DNA of 64,000 bases from Oscillospiraceae bacterium (GTDB lineage: Bacteria > Bacillota > Clostridia > Oscillospirales > Ruminococcaceae). The stretch covers positions 496,001 through 560,000 of the forward strand of contig CADBXK010000001.1 in assembly GCA_902798695.1 (NCBI GenBank). The letters are read 5' to 3'. This document shows positions 9,334 to 21,344 of this stretch, piece after piece (the first letter of the stretch is position 1; every line of letters begins with the position of its first letter). Both the position numbers and the translations under genes were made by a program. Below the pieces are notes generated by a model. That model was not told the DNA's origin and made no database searches. It worked only from the letters and a program-made list of their open reading frames with translations.

Positions 9334-11436
9334 ATGAAAAAAATGTTAAAAAATAAAATTCTATCCAAACTAAATAAAGAAGCTTTAGATTTTAAAAATT
9401 TAAAAACATACACAGGTATAAAAAATAAAAAAGAACTAGAAAAATGCTTACAATTGCTTAAAGAAGAAGGTTTAATTGTTAAACATAAAAACATGTTCTA
9501 CAATCCGACAACCATAGGCTTATATCGTGCTAAAATAATACAAATTTGCCAAAAATTCGGTTTTGCTCAAAGATTATCTGATGAAGCAAAGATTTTTATA
9601 CCTGGAAAATTTTTAAAAGGCGCTATGATAGACGATTTGGTTCTTATGCACCCTATTGCACCAAACAAAAACATCTCCGGCAAATCTGAAGAGGGCGCTG
9701 TAAAATTAATATATAAAAAAAACAACTGCAAATTCACAGGAATTATTGTCAAAAAGAAGTCAAAATACTACGTTAGTCCAGACAACTTAACATCTGAACT
9801 AATGTTAGTTAGCAAAAATAATCAGTGTCCTATTAAAGCAAATGACAAAGTTATAGCTAAAATTTGCAAAAGAGGAAACAAACACAATATGCATATTTGT
9901 AATATAATTACAAATTGCGGCAGTTCTCAAAAAGCTTCCGTTTGCGCTAACGCAATAGTTGAATCTAGCGGTGCAAATATAGAATTTCCTAGTAAAATGT
10001 TAAATGAAGCTGAAAAAATATCCAAAACCAAAATTACAAAAAAAATTAAACAAAACCGTCTCGATTTAACTAATAAAATAATTTTCACAATAGATAGTGA
10101 GGAATCTAAAGATCTAGACGATGCTGTTTCTATTGAAAAATCAAATAATTGTTATCATGTAGGAGTTCACATTGCTGATGTGTCTCACTATATCCCATTT
10201 AAAAGTATTCTGGACATTGAAGCATATAAGAGAGGTACATCGATATACTACGCTAATCGTGTTATACCTATGCTTCCACCATCTATTTCTAATGGTATTT
10301 GTTCTTTAAACCCTAATGTTGAGCGTTTAACTTTTTCAGCTTTAATTGACGTTGATTTCAACGGAAGAATAATTAATTTTGATTTTAAAAAGACTATAAT
10401 AAAATCAAAAATTAAAGGGATATATAGAGAAATAAATGAAATATTAGGAAAAAATCAAAATAAAAATTTAACAAAAAAATATAAAGATGTTTTACCATCT
10501 ATATTACTTATGAAAGAATTATATACAATATTAAAGGCTAATAAAATCAAACGCGGTTCTCCTCAAATTTCAACTACTGAAAGTAAAATAATCTTAGATG
10601 AACATGATTTTACCCAAAATATTGAAAAAAGAGTTCAAGGAATATCTGAAGGTATTATCGAAGAATTTATGCTTTTGGCTAACGAAGCAGCAGCAACTTT
10701 AGCAAAAGAAGCCAACATACCTTTTGTATACAGAATTCATGAACGCCCAAGTGATGAAAAAGTTCTCGCGTTAAAAGAAATATCAGAAAAATTAGGTTTG
10801 GACAGTAAAAACATAAAACCAAAATTAAAACCTAAAGTCATATCTGATCTGCTAGAACAAACTCGAGATACAGATTTATTTCCAATAATGAATATACATA
10901 TATTGCGATCTATGGCAAAAGCTAGATATTCCCCTTCAGCTGTGGGACACTATGGTCTAGCATTGGACAACTACACACACTTTACATCTCCAATAAGACG
11001 ATATTCTGATTTAACAATCCATAGAATTTTAACTGATTACTTATACAAAAAAGATTCCTCTAAAATTATAAAAAAACATTACTCGAAGTTCGTTGCTGAA
11101 GCGTCAAAGCATATAACCGAAACAGAAAAACGTGCAATGCTGATTGAAAGAAGCACTGCAGATTGCTATAAAGCTGAATATATGAAAAACCATATAGGCA
11201 AACAATTTAATGGAGTAATAACTTCAATTATAAAAAATGGCATGTTCGTTACTCTTCCAAATACAATTGAAGGTTTTGTTAGAATTGAAACTTTAAAAGG
11301 TAACTATCAGTTCGATCAGTTCACAAAATTGATCGATTTAAAAACTGGCCATAGCTACAAAATAGGTCAAAACGTATCAATTACGTGTACCATGGCAAAT
11401 GTAAATTCTGGCAAAATTGATTTTGAAATTATATAA
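9334..11436 (+). CDS. rnr: Ribonuclease R
   Basis: 700-aa processive 3'-to-5' exoribonuclease that degrades structured RNA and takes part in mRNA and rRNA quality control. Order: N-terminal winged helix (KNLKTYTGIKNKKELEKCLQ), cold-shock OB folds, the catalytic RNB domain with FTIDSEESKDLDDAVSIE supplying the metal-binding aspartates and YYANRVIPMLPPSIS, then a C-terminal S1 domain (GKQFNGVITSIIKNGMFV). The long basic tail of E. coli RNase R is absent. Start at ATG 9334, 7 bases after CGGAG; the ATG at 9316 lies upstream of that site. Confidence 0.95.
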   Translation: MKKMLKNKILSKLNKEALDFKNLKTYTGIKNKKELEKCLQLLKEEGLIVKHKNMFYNPTTIGLYRAKIIQICQKFGFAQRLSDEAKIFIPGKFLKGAMIDDLVLMHPIAPNKNISGKSEEGAVKLIYKKNNCKFTGIIVKKKSKYYVSPDNLTSELMLVSKNNQCPIKANDKVIAKICKRGNKHNMHICNIITNCGSSQKASVCANAIVESSGANIEFPSKMLNEAEKISKTKITKKIKQNRLDLTNKIIFTIDSEESKDLDDAVSIEKSNNCYHVGVHIADVSHYIPFKSILDIEAYKRGTSIYYANRVIPMLPPSISNGICSLNPNVERLTFSALIDVDFNGRIINFDFKKTIIKSKIKGIYREINEILGKNQNKNLTKKYKDVLPSILLMKELYTILKANKIKRGSPQISTTESKIILDEHDFTQNIEKRVQGISEGIIEEFMLLANEAAATLAKEANIPFVYRIHERPSDEKVLALKEISEKLGLDSKNIKPKLKPKVISDLLEQTRDTDLFPIMNIHILRSMAKARYSPSAVGHYGLALDNYTHFTSPIRRYSDLTIHRILTDYLYKKDSSKIIKKHYSKFVAEASKHITETEKRAMLIERSTADCYKAEYMKNHIGKQFNGVITSIIKNGMFVTLPNTIEGFVRIETLKGNYQFDQFTKLIDLKTGHSYKIGQNVSITCTMANVNSGKIDFEII

Positions 11437-11440
11437 AAAA

Positions 11441-11490
11441 TGTGTATTGCTGAATGTTATCAAAAATCATTCTAACAATACACTATTTTT
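11441..11490. terminator. Bidirectional terminator between convergent rnr and pyrG
   Basis: GTGTATTG (11442-11449) pairs with CAATACAC (11476-11483), and inside it GAATG pairs with CATTC. A-run before and T-run after the stem serve both strands. Confidence 0.8.
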
Positions 11491-13107
<1,617 letters not shown>

Positions 13108-13206
13108 CTATAAAATTCTTATTAATATCACAAACAAAAAATAAAAACCAACAAAATATAACAAAAAAATTAAGTTATATAAATAGGTTTTTATTTTACA
13201 CAACCT

Positions 13207-14283
13207 CTAATGTTTTGAATTGTTTCCCAGAGTAACCATAGTTGAAACCATAGGATCATACTTACCTACTCCGTATTTCACAATATCAGAAGACAAATCC
13301 ATGGAATCTGAAACAAATTGAACCGGAATCATAATAGACACAACAGTTTTATTTTCTGAAGAATTAAAGCTCAAAGTTCCACCCAACTTACCAATTAATT
13401 CATTAGCATATGTAAGTCCCAGTCCACATCCAGCAATATCTCCAGTCAACGGATTATATGAATAAAAAGGCTCAAAAACTCTATCTAAATTTTCAGATGA
13501 CACCCCACAACCTTTATCAACCAACTGTATTTGAACATACTCATCTTTTACATTATCCATTATAAGTTTTATTTCATTTTTACTAGATGTAAAACAATAT
13601 GAATTACAAATTAAATGAAACAAAGCAAAACTAAGTTTATGCATATCCACATTGCAAAATAGCTTTTTCTCCGGTATAGACCATGTAAATGATGTTGTAG
13701 ATTTATTCATTATCGATTTAACAGACGAACAAAGCGCCTCCACTTCATTAAATATATCTACTACTTCTAAGTCTAATTTATTTTTTAATAACAAATTATA
13801 CTCGTAATATAAATTAGCTGCTCTCAATATTCCATATGTTCCATCTGAAATATTATCAAGATGTTCAAGAACATTATGTTGCTCCAATTGTTCAAAAATA
13901 TCACTCAAAGAAGCTACCGATTGAAATATTTGATGCGCTGATTTTCTGACAGTATTTTCCATAGATTCAATGCCGCCAATAACTTCATATGCACAAACTG
14001 CTGATTTCAAATTTCTTATTTCTATAACTTCAACAAAAAAATCCTCATCACAAGACCGAACCAATAATTTATATTGAAATCCACCACATGTTACATACTG
14101 CACTTCTTCTCCATCTGACGGGTTACTAATCTGCATTATACAGTTTCTAAAATTCGCATCTTTAATTAACTCATCGGCAGCAATATTATACCAAACAATA
14201 TCTCTATCCATACATAAAAAAACCGGCGTCTTAAGTCCGTTATAATATTGTTGTATTGCATATTTAGTTTTTTGCTCTACCAT
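13207..14283 (-). CDS. Orphan sensor histidine kinase-like protein
   Basis: 358-aa protein with no transmembrane segment. The N-terminal third looks like a PAS-type sensor (PVFLCMDRDIVWYNIAADELI). A central helical region contains SAHQIFQSVASLSDI, which may hold the phospho-accepting His but is a poor match to a canonical H-box. The C-terminal HATPase domain is clear: N-box FALFHLICNSYCF, G1 VDKGCGVSSENLDRVFEPFY, G2 GCGLGLTYANELIGKLGG. Start at ATG 14283, 6 bases after GGAG; the longer TTG start overlaps that site. No response regulator gene is adjacent. Substrate and signal are unknown; a sporulation-type soluble kinase is one possibility. Confidence 0.75.
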   Translation of the reverse strand: MVEQKTKYAIQQYYNGLKTPVFLCMDRDIVWYNIAADELIKDANFRNCIMQISNPSDGEEVQYVTCGGFQYKLLVRSCDEDFFVEVIEIRNLKSAVCAYEVIGGIESMENTVRKSAHQIFQSVASLSDIFEQLEQHNVLEHLDNISDGTYGILRAANLYYEYNLLLKNKLDLEVVDIFNEVEALCSSVKSIMNKSTTSFTWSIPEKKLFCNVDMHKLSFALFHLICNSYCFTSSKNEIKLIMDNVKDEYVQIQLVDKGCGVSSENLDRVFEPFYSYNPLTGDIAGCGLGLTYANELIGKLGGTLSFNSSENKTVVSIMIPVQFVSDSMDLSSDIVKYGVGKYDPMVSTMVTLGNNSKH

Positions 14284-14473
14284 TGATCGCTCCAATCACT
14301 CAAAAACCAAAATTATTTACCACAAATTAAAATAATTAAAAAATTTTTTAAGAAATAATTAAAAATAACTCTAGAATATTATATATCAATTAATTTTACT
14401 TGTCAAAACAATTTTAATTCTACATCACCTGATTAAATAGACATTATACATCTAAACAAATATTTAAAAAAAC

Positions 14474-14502
14474 TTGTAACTAAAATAAATTTAGTTTATA
14501 AT
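14474..14502 (+). promoter_or_regulatory. Promoter for gap
   Basis: TTGTAA (14474-14479) and TATAAT (14497-14502) with a 17-base spacer, 37 bases before the gap start codon. Confidence 0.6.
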
Positions 14503-14514
14503 GTTAAATATTAG

Positions 14515-15555
<1,041 letters not shown>

Positions 15556-15599
15556 TTTGTTTTTTTAAAATTCAAAATTTTAAAATTAAAATATAAAAA

Positions 15600-15645
15600 A
15601 CATTCAACATTAAGATAATCTCTTACTTGTTGGATGTTTTTTATA
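15600..15645 (+). terminator. Intrinsic terminator after gap
   Basis: ACATTCAACA (15600-15609) and TGTTGGATGT (15628-15637) pair with one G-T, followed by a T-rich tract. Confidence 0.75.
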
Positions 15646-15686
15646 TTTTAAGAATTCTAACAACACTTAATTTTTAAATTGTAGTA

Positions 15687-15715
15687 TTGACATTTAATTT
15701 TTATCCAGTTAAAAT
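15687..15715 (+). promoter_or_regulatory. Promoter for the ackA-pfkA-gltX unit
   Basis: TTGACA (15687-15692), a 17-base spacer, then TAAAAT (15710-15715), 36 bases before the ackA ATG. Confidence 0.65.
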
Positions 15716-15751
15716 TATACAGAATATACAATAATTTTAAGAGGATATTTT

Positions 15752-16960
15752 ATGAAAATTTTAGTTATTAATGCTGGTAGTTCGTCTTTAAAATATCAGC
15801 TAATAGATATGAATAATAATCAAACCTTAGTTAAAGGAATATGTGAAAGAATAGGAATAGACGGATTTGTATCGCATAGAACATGCAACGATCAGCTATT
15901 CGAATCTAACATGAAAATAAAGTCACATATAGATGCTTTTCATATCATAGCTGCACTGTTAATTGACAAAAAATATGGAATTATTGAAAATTTAAATGAA
16001 ATTGATGCCATAGGCCATCGAGTAGTTCAGGGGACCGATCAATTTAAAGAACCTGTTATAATAACAGATGACGTTTTGAAAGAAATTTACCTTCTCTCTC
16101 CCCTTGCCCCGCTCCACAATCCTGCTCATGTTCAAGCAATTAAAGCATCTGAAGAAACTTTCGATAATTCAATTCCACAGGTAGCTGTTTTTGATACTTC
16201 ATTTCACCAAACAATTCCACAAAAAGCATACATGTATGGACTCCCATACGAAACATATGAAAAATACGGCATAAGAAAATATGGGTTTCATGGGATATCT
16301 CATAAGTATGTTAGTACAAGATTTGCTGAACTAACAAACAAACCATTACAATCTTTAAAATTAGTTAGTTGTCATTTAGGAAATGGTTCTTCTATTTGTG
16401 CAATAGATCAAGGAAAATCTGTGGAAACAACTATGGGATTAACTCCTCTAGATGGTGTATTAATGGGAACAAGATCAGGAAGCATAGATCCTTCTTGTAT
16501 TACTTTTTTAATGGAAAAGATGAACTACAGTCCTCAAGAAATGTATAAAATATTGAACAAAAAATCAGGATTGTTGGGTATATCTGGGGTTAGCAATGAC
16601 TATAGAGATATAAAAAATGCTGCAGATTTAGGAAATGAAAGAGCAAAATTAGCAGTAGATATGTTATCTCACAGCATAAGAAAAAATATAGCTAGTTGTG
16701 CAGTCGCCATGGATAGTATGGATGCTATAATATTTACTGGTGGTATTGGAGAAAATTGTAATATTTTGCGTAAGTTGGTTTGTGATAATCTGAAAATTTT
16801 TGGAATAGATATTAATGATTCTACCAATGCTGAAACCATAAACGGTAAAGAAGGAATTATAAGCTCAAAAAATTCAAAAATTCCTGTATGTGTAATTACA
16901 ACAAATGAAGAACTTATGATTGCAAAATATACTATGAGCCTAATTCGAAACAACAAATAA
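15752..16960 (+). CDS. ackA: Acetate kinase
   Basis: 402-aa ASKHA-fold kinase interconverting acetyl phosphate + ADP and acetate + ATP, the ATP-yielding step of acetate fermentation. Starts MKILVINAGSSSLKYQL; contains GHRVVQG, PLAPLHNPA, AVFDTSFH with the catalytic Asp, HLGNGSSICAI and FTGGIGEN. AGAGGA precedes the ATG. Phosphotransacetylase is not adjacent and must be elsewhere. pfkA starts 33 bases downstream. Confidence 0.97.
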   Translation: MKILVINAGSSSLKYQLIDMNNNQTLVKGICERIGIDGFVSHRTCNDQLFESNMKIKSHIDAFHIIAALLIDKKYGIIENLNEIDAIGHRVVQGTDQFKEPVIITDDVLKEIYLLSPLAPLHNPAHVQAIKASEETFDNSIPQVAVFDTSFHQTIPQKAYMYGLPYETYEKYGIRKYGFHGISHKYVSTRFAELTNKPLQSLKLVSCHLGNGSSICAIDQGKSVETTMGLTPLDGVLMGTRSGSIDPSCITFLMEKMNYSPQEMYKILNKKSGLLGISGVSNDYRDIKNAADLGNERAKLAVDMLSHSIRKNIASCAVAMDSMDAIIFTGGIGENCNILRKLVCDNLKIFGIDINDSTNAETINGKEGIISSKNSKIPVCVITTNEELMIAKYTMSLIRNNK

Positions 16961-16993
16961 TAAATTTCCAAATTTAAAAAGGTGATGATACAT

Positions 16994-18070
16994 ATGGTTA
17001 AAAGAGTAGGAATATTAACAAGTGGTGGAGATTGCCCAGGTTTAAATGCGACAATAAGAGCAATCTCTAAATCATTATATCGCCTATTTAAAAACAAAAT
17101 AGAAATTGTGGGAATATTAGACGGTTATCATGGACTAATACATGGAAAATATAGAACCATAACAGAAAAAGATTTTGCTGATATTCTAACACTGGGTGGA
17201 ACTATATTAGGCACTAAAAGAACTCCCTTTAAACTTATGCAAGTTGTTGAAGAAGATAATATAGATAAAGTATCAGAAATGAAAAAAAATTATAATAAAA
17301 TGAAATTGGATTGTCTGTTTTGTTTAGGTGGTAATGGAACACATAAAACAGCAAATCTACTTTCAGAAGAAGGCTTAAATATCATTGCTTTGCCTAAAAC
17401 AATAGACAACGACATATGGGGAACAGATATCAGCTTCGGATTCCATACAGCCGTGGATATCGCTACAGATTCTATAGATAGAGCTCATACAACAGCAAAA
17501 AGTCACAAAAGAATAATAGTAATAGAATTAATGGGAAATAAATCAGGTTGGCTGACATTATATTCAGGAATCTCGGGTGGAGCAGACGTAATATTAATAC
17601 CGGAAAATCCTTATGATATAAACAATATTTTATCTCACCTAAACAAACGTTTTAAAAACGGAAAAAATTATTCAATTATCGTGGTAGCCGAAGGTGCATA
17701 TAGCATAAGTGAAGCAAAAATAAAAAAGAAAAAAAGAATGGAATTAAGAAAAGAATTAGGCGAAAAAACCGCAACAAATATTATAGCAAAAGAAATAGAA
17801 AAATTAACAGGCTTTGAAACAAGAACTATTGTACCAGGTCACATACAACGAGGTGGTTCGCCTTCTGCATATGACAGAATTTTAGCAACTCAGTTTGGAT
17901 CATATGCAGCAACTTTAGCCAAAAATGAACAATTTGGACTCGCAGTAGCAATGGTAAACAATAAGATTACAAGCAATAGGCTAAGTGATGTAGCTGGAAA
18001 AGCCAAACTAATTACTTTAGATTGTCCAATGATAACAACCGCTAAGCAAATGGGAATTTGTTTAGGCTGA
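16994..18070 (+). CDS. pfkA: 6-phosphofructokinase, mixed-substrate (group III) type
   Basis: 358-aa kinase phosphorylating fructose 6-phosphate. N-terminal [14 protein letters not shown]; donor-site motif GGNGT at 112-116 and PKTIDND at 134-140; sugar-phosphate site [14 protein letters not shown]. Gly at the E. coli 104 position with Lys at the 124 position is the pattern of mixed or group III enzymes that use ATP, not of pyrophosphate-dependent enzymes with Asp there. Asn replaces the E. coli Asp103, a change I recall as usual in this clostridial subfamily. Start ATG 16994 after GGTGAT; the GTG at 16982 lies within that site. Confidence 0.88.
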   Translation: MVKRVGILTSGGDCPGLNATIRAISKSLYRLFKNKIEIVGILDGYHGLIHGKYRTITEKDFADILTLGGTILGTKRTPFKLMQVVEEDNIDKVSEMKKNYNKMKLDCLFCLGGNGTHKTANLLSEEGLNIIALPKTIDNDIWGTDISFGFHTAVDIATDSIDRAHTTAKSHKRIIVIELMGNKSGWLTLYSGISGGADVILIPENPYDINNILSHLNKRFKNGKNYSIIVVAEGAYSISEAKIKKKKRMELRKELGEKTATNIIAKEIEKLTGFETRTIVPGHIQRGGSPSAYDRILATQFGSYAATLAKNEQFGLAVAMVNNKITSNRLSDVAGKAKLITLDCPMITTAKQMGICLG

Positions 18071-18107
18071 TTTTAAAAATATAAAAAGTGTAAAGAAGGT
18101 AATTAAT

Positions 18108-19574
18108 ATGTCAAAAAAAGTTAGAACAAGGTTCGCTCCATCTCCAACAGGATATATGCATGTTGGAAATTTAAGAACCGCTCTATATGCGTATTTGTTG
18201 GCAAAAAAAAATAATGGTGATTTTATATTAAGAATTGAAGATACAGACCGTGAAAGGACAGTTGAGGGAGCAGTTGACATTATATATAGCACTCTTAAAA
18301 AAGCTGGCATTCATTGGGATGAAGGTCCAGATGTAGGAGGAAATTTTGGTCCATACATTCAAAGTGAAAGAATGTCTTTTTTTAAAGACTACGCTTTACA
18401 ATTGGTAGAAAAAGGCCATGCATATTACTGTTTTTGCAACAAAGAACGTCTAGATGAACTAAAAGATTTGCAAAAAGCTTCTGGAACTCCTCCAAAATAT
18501 GATGGTCACTGTAGAAACTTAAGTCCTGAAGAAATAAGACAAAATTTAGAAGCAGGCTTGCCTTATGTTATAAGACAAAAAATGCCCAGAGAAGGCTCAA
18601 CAACATTTAATGATGAAGTTTTTGGTGAAATAACATTTGAAAATTCTGACTTAGATGATCAAATATTAATTAAGTCAGACGGTATGCCAACATATAATTT
18701 TGCTAATGTTGTAGACGACCATTTGATGGAAATATCTCATGTAATTAGAGGAAGTGAGTATCTATCGTCGACACCAAAATATAATTTATTGTATGAAGCC
18801 TTCGGGTGGGAAAAACCAGTTTATATTCATTGTTCTCCTGTAATGAAAAATGCTGTTGAAAAGCTATCAAAACGAAATGGCGATGCAACATTTGAAGACC
18901 TTTTAGAAAAAGGATATTTGCCACAAGCTATAGTTAATTACATAGCCCTTTTAGGCTGGTCCCCAAAAGGAGAAGAAGAAATTTTTAGTTTAGACGAACT
19001 AATAGATATTTTCGATGTATCTGGCATTTCAAAATCTCCCGCTATTTTCGATTTACCAAAACTTACTGCTATTAACGCAAAATACATTAGAAATATGTCT
19101 GATGAAGATTTTTGGAATCACGCTGAACCATATGTTAAGAGTGTTTGCAAAAAAGAAGTTAACAAGTCTTTACTTTCGCAAATGTTGAAAACAAGAACAG
19201 AAAAATTTAAAGACATTCCAGAACAAATTAATTTCATAGATAATTTACCTGAATATACCTGTGATTTATATATTCACAAAAAAATGAAGACAAATGAAGA
19301 AAACTCTCTAGAAGTTTTAAGACAAATTTTACCAATATTAGAACAACTCGAAGATTGGAATCAAAATTCAATTCATGACGCTATGTTTAAACTAATTGAA
19401 ACATTAGGTTTAAAAAATGGACGCGTTTTATGGCCTCTTAGAGTTGCATTGTCCGGTAAATCATTTACTCCTGGTGGCGGTATAGAACTTGCTGCTTTAC
19501 TTGGAAAAAATGAATCAATATCTAGAATAAAAGAAGGAATTGAAAAATTAGAATCAGATTTAGAACAAAACTAA
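18108..19574 (+). CDS. gltX: Glutamyl-tRNA synthetase
   Basis: 488-aa class I synthetase charging tRNA-Glu (and, in organisms with GatCAB, often tRNA-Gln). [17 protein letters not shown] holds the HIGH-equivalent HVGN; the KMSKS-equivalent is KLSKR in [18 protein letters not shown]-terminal anticodon-binding helical domain follows, with [13 protein letters not shown] near the end. A GAAGG site precedes the ATG. Lies 37 bases after pfkA and about 60 bases before the ymdB-like gene, likely in one transcript. Confidence 0.96.
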   Translation: MSKKVRTRFAPSPTGYMHVGNLRTALYAYLLAKKNNGDFILRIEDTDRERTVEGAVDIIYSTLKKAGIHWDEGPDVGGNFGPYIQSERMSFFKDYALQLVEKGHAYYCFCNKERLDELKDLQKASGTPPKYDGHCRNLSPEEIRQNLEAGLPYVIRQKMPREGSTTFNDEVFGEITFENSDLDDQILIKSDGMPTYNFANVVDDHLMEISHVIRGSEYLSSTPKYNLLYEAFGWEKPVYIHCSPVMKNAVEKLSKRNGDATFEDLLEKGYLPQAIVNYIALLGWSPKGEEEIFSLDELIDIFDVSGISKSPAIFDLPKLTAINAKYIRNMSDEDFWNHAEPYVKSVCKKEVNKSLLSQMLKTRTEKFKDIPEQINFIDNLPEYTCDLYIHKKMKTNEENSLEVLRQILPILEQLEDWNQNSIHDAMFKLIETLGLKNGRVLWPLRVALSGKSFTPGGGIELAALLGKNESISRIKEGIEKLESDLEQN

Positions 19575-19638
19575 ATTTAAAATATAATTTTTTAATTTAT
19601 CAACTTTAAAACATTTATAAATATAAGGTGAACATCTA

Positions 19639-20409
19639 ATGATTAAAATTCTTTTTATTGGGGATGTTGTATCAGAACCAGGCTGCAATACCGTTAGAAA
19701 TCTTTTGCCTAAAATTAAACGTGAAAATAACATAGATTTGGTTATTGCTAATGCCGAAAATTCAGCAAAAGGTAATGGGATTTCTGTAAAATCTGCCAAT
19801 CATCTATTTGAAAGTGGCTGTGATATTTTAACTGGCGGTAATCACAGCTTAAAACGACGAGAAATATATAATATGCTAAACGAAAATGAATATATTTTAA
19901 GACCACATAATATTTCTCGCTTGTGCCCTGGGAAAGGTGTCTGTATTTATGATAAAGGAGAATATTCAATTGCTGTTGTAAACTTGATGGGCCAGACATA
20001 TTTAGACACTAACTCTTCTCCGTTTGAAACAATAAATAATATATTAAAAAACATAAATACTAAATTCGTAATTGTAGATTTTCATGCCGAAGCTACCGGA
20101 GAAAAAGGGGCTCTAGCATATTATCTAGACGGAAAAGTATCTGCAGTTATTGGAACACATACACATGTTCAAACTAATGATGCTAGAATATTAGAAAATG
20201 GAACTGGACTACTAACAGATGTTGGAATGGTTGGTCCATATGATTCTATTTTAGGCGTAGATCCAAAATGTATAATTAGACGAATAACAACAAAAATGCC
20301 AACACGTTTCGAAGTTCGCGACTGTAAATGTATTTTTAATGCTGCAATAATAGAATTAGATAAGAATACCGGTAAATGCTTAAATATTTCAACAATATCT
20401 ATTAATTAA
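19639..20409 (+). CDS. YmdB-family metallophosphoesterase
   Basis: 256-aa calcineurin-like phosphoesterase of the TIGR00282/YmdB family, whose B. subtilis member hydrolyses cyclic nucleotides and influences biofilm and motility choices. Metal ligands are seen in FIGDVVSEPG, ANAENSAKGNGIS, GGNHSLKRREIY, DFHAEATGEKGA and GTHTHVQT, in family order. The usual GNHTWD is GNHSLK here, a mild departure. It sits before spoVS, as in many Bacillota where these two genes are close neighbours. Confidence 0.88.
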   Translation: MIKILFIGDVVSEPGCNTVRNLLPKIKRENNIDLVIANAENSAKGNGISVKSANHLFESGCDILTGGNHSLKRREIYNMLNENEYILRPHNISRLCPGKGVCIYDKGEYSIAVVNLMGQTYLDTNSSPFETINNILKNINTKFVIVDFHAEATGEKGALAYYLDGKVSAVIGTHTHVQTNDARILENGTGLLTDVGMVGPYDSILGVDPKCIIRRITTKMPTRFEVRDCKCIFNAAIIELDKNTGKCLNISTISIN

Positions 20410-20517
20410 AATTATTGTTAAATTATCTATTGTATTATTTTAATCAATAGGTTAAAATATATATTATTAGAGTGTTTCAGTATATATAAATCTAAAATAA
20501 AAAGGAGATAGAAAATA

Positions 20518-20778
20518 GTGAATATTTTAAAAGTATCATCCGGATCTAACCCAAACTCTGTAGCTGGAGCAATTTCTGCATTTATTAAAAATGATAATGA
20601 AGTCGAAATTCAGTCCATTGGAGCAGGTGCTATAAACCAAGCTGTTAAATCTATTGCTATTGCAAGAGGTTATATGGCAACAGCTGGTTTAGACTTAGTA
20701 TGCATTCCCGCCTTTACAAACATTGAAATAAATGGTGTTAAAAGAACAGCAATAAAATTAATTGTTAAAGTAAATTAA
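20518..20778 (+). CDS. spoVS: Stage V sporulation protein S
   Basis: 86-aa SpoVS, a small Alba-fold-like protein needed for completion of sporulation (coat assembly and septation timing in B. subtilis). Near-canonical sequence: LKVSSGSNPNSVAGAI, SIGAGAINQAVKSIAIARGY and the C-terminal AIKLIVKV. Uses a GTG start, 7 bases after AAGGAGATAG. It has its own terminator and sits just downstream of the ymdB-like gene. One of the clearest signs that the organism forms endospores. Confidence 0.95.
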   Translation: MNILKVSSGSNPNSVAGAISAFIKNDNEVEIQSIGAGAINQAVKSIAIARGYMATAGLDLVCIPAFTNIEINGVKRTAIKLIVKVN

Positions 20779-20791
20779 AATATGTTTCCTT

Positions 20792-20832
20792 AAAAAGTAA
20801 ATCACACATTTAAATAGTGGTTTACTTTTTGT
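20792..20832 (+). terminator. Intrinsic terminator after spoVS
   Basis: AAAAAGTAAATCAC and GTGGTTTACTTTTT form a 14-base imperfect stem ending in a T-run. Confidence 0.8.
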
Positions 20833-20986
20833 TTTAAAATATGATTCTATAAAAAACAATTTAACACAAAAATTTTCCGACTCATATTGGAAATGTATTT
20901 ATTTGTGATTATTTTTCTTTTTTTTTTATCATTTGTATGATATAATTATGTGTTGTATAAGTCAAAAATCAAGGAGGCAACATATT

Positions 20987-21331
20987 ATGTTAATAAGCAA
21001 AAATTACCTTGGTTCCATTTATATTTCTAAAGAATATATAAAATCATTAATTAAGACAACTATAAATGGTTGTTTTGGCGTTGCAGGTTTTTATACCCAT
21101 AATACCAAACTAACTCTTTTAAATAAAATGTTAAATAACAAAAGTATTAGAATTAAGTTCAACAAAAAAAATAATACTATAGATTTATATGTTCATGTTT
21201 TGGCAATATATGGATCAAACATTTCTGAAGTTATGAAAAACATAAAATCTATGCTTTCAAGAAACATTTTTAATTATACTGGCATACATGTGAACAGTAT
21301 AAATATTTTTGTTGATTCAATTAAAGAATAA
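20987..21331 (+). CDS. Asp23/Gls24-family (YloU-like) protein
   Basis: 114-aa protein placed exactly where YloU (Asp23 family) lies in Bacillota, immediately before the fakA/yloV homologue and recG. The order SIYISKEYIKSLIKTTINGCFGVAG, then a basic middle, then IDLYVHVLAIYGSNISEVMKNIKSML matches the Asp23 fold (YIS..V....A....GV.G, later I.....V..G..I..V...I...). It is more divergent and more lysine-rich than usual. Function in the family is poorly known; membrane-associated envelope-stress roles are reported in staphylococci. Start at ATG 20987, 7 bases after AAGGAGG. Confidence 0.75.
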   Translation: MLISKNYLGSIYISKEYIKSLIKTTINGCFGVAGFYTHNTKLTLLNKMLNNKSIRIKFNKKNNTIDLYVHVLAIYGSNISEVMKNIKSMLSRNIFNYTGIHVNSINIFVDSIKE

Positions 21332-21344
21332 CGGAGCGAATAAT

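Noticed and set aside
16994-18070. Asn in place of Asp in the phosphofructokinase donor motif (GGNGT) as a sign of lost activity
   Set aside because: I recall this GGNGTHK form as usual in clostridial group III enzymes; all other active-site motifs are intact.
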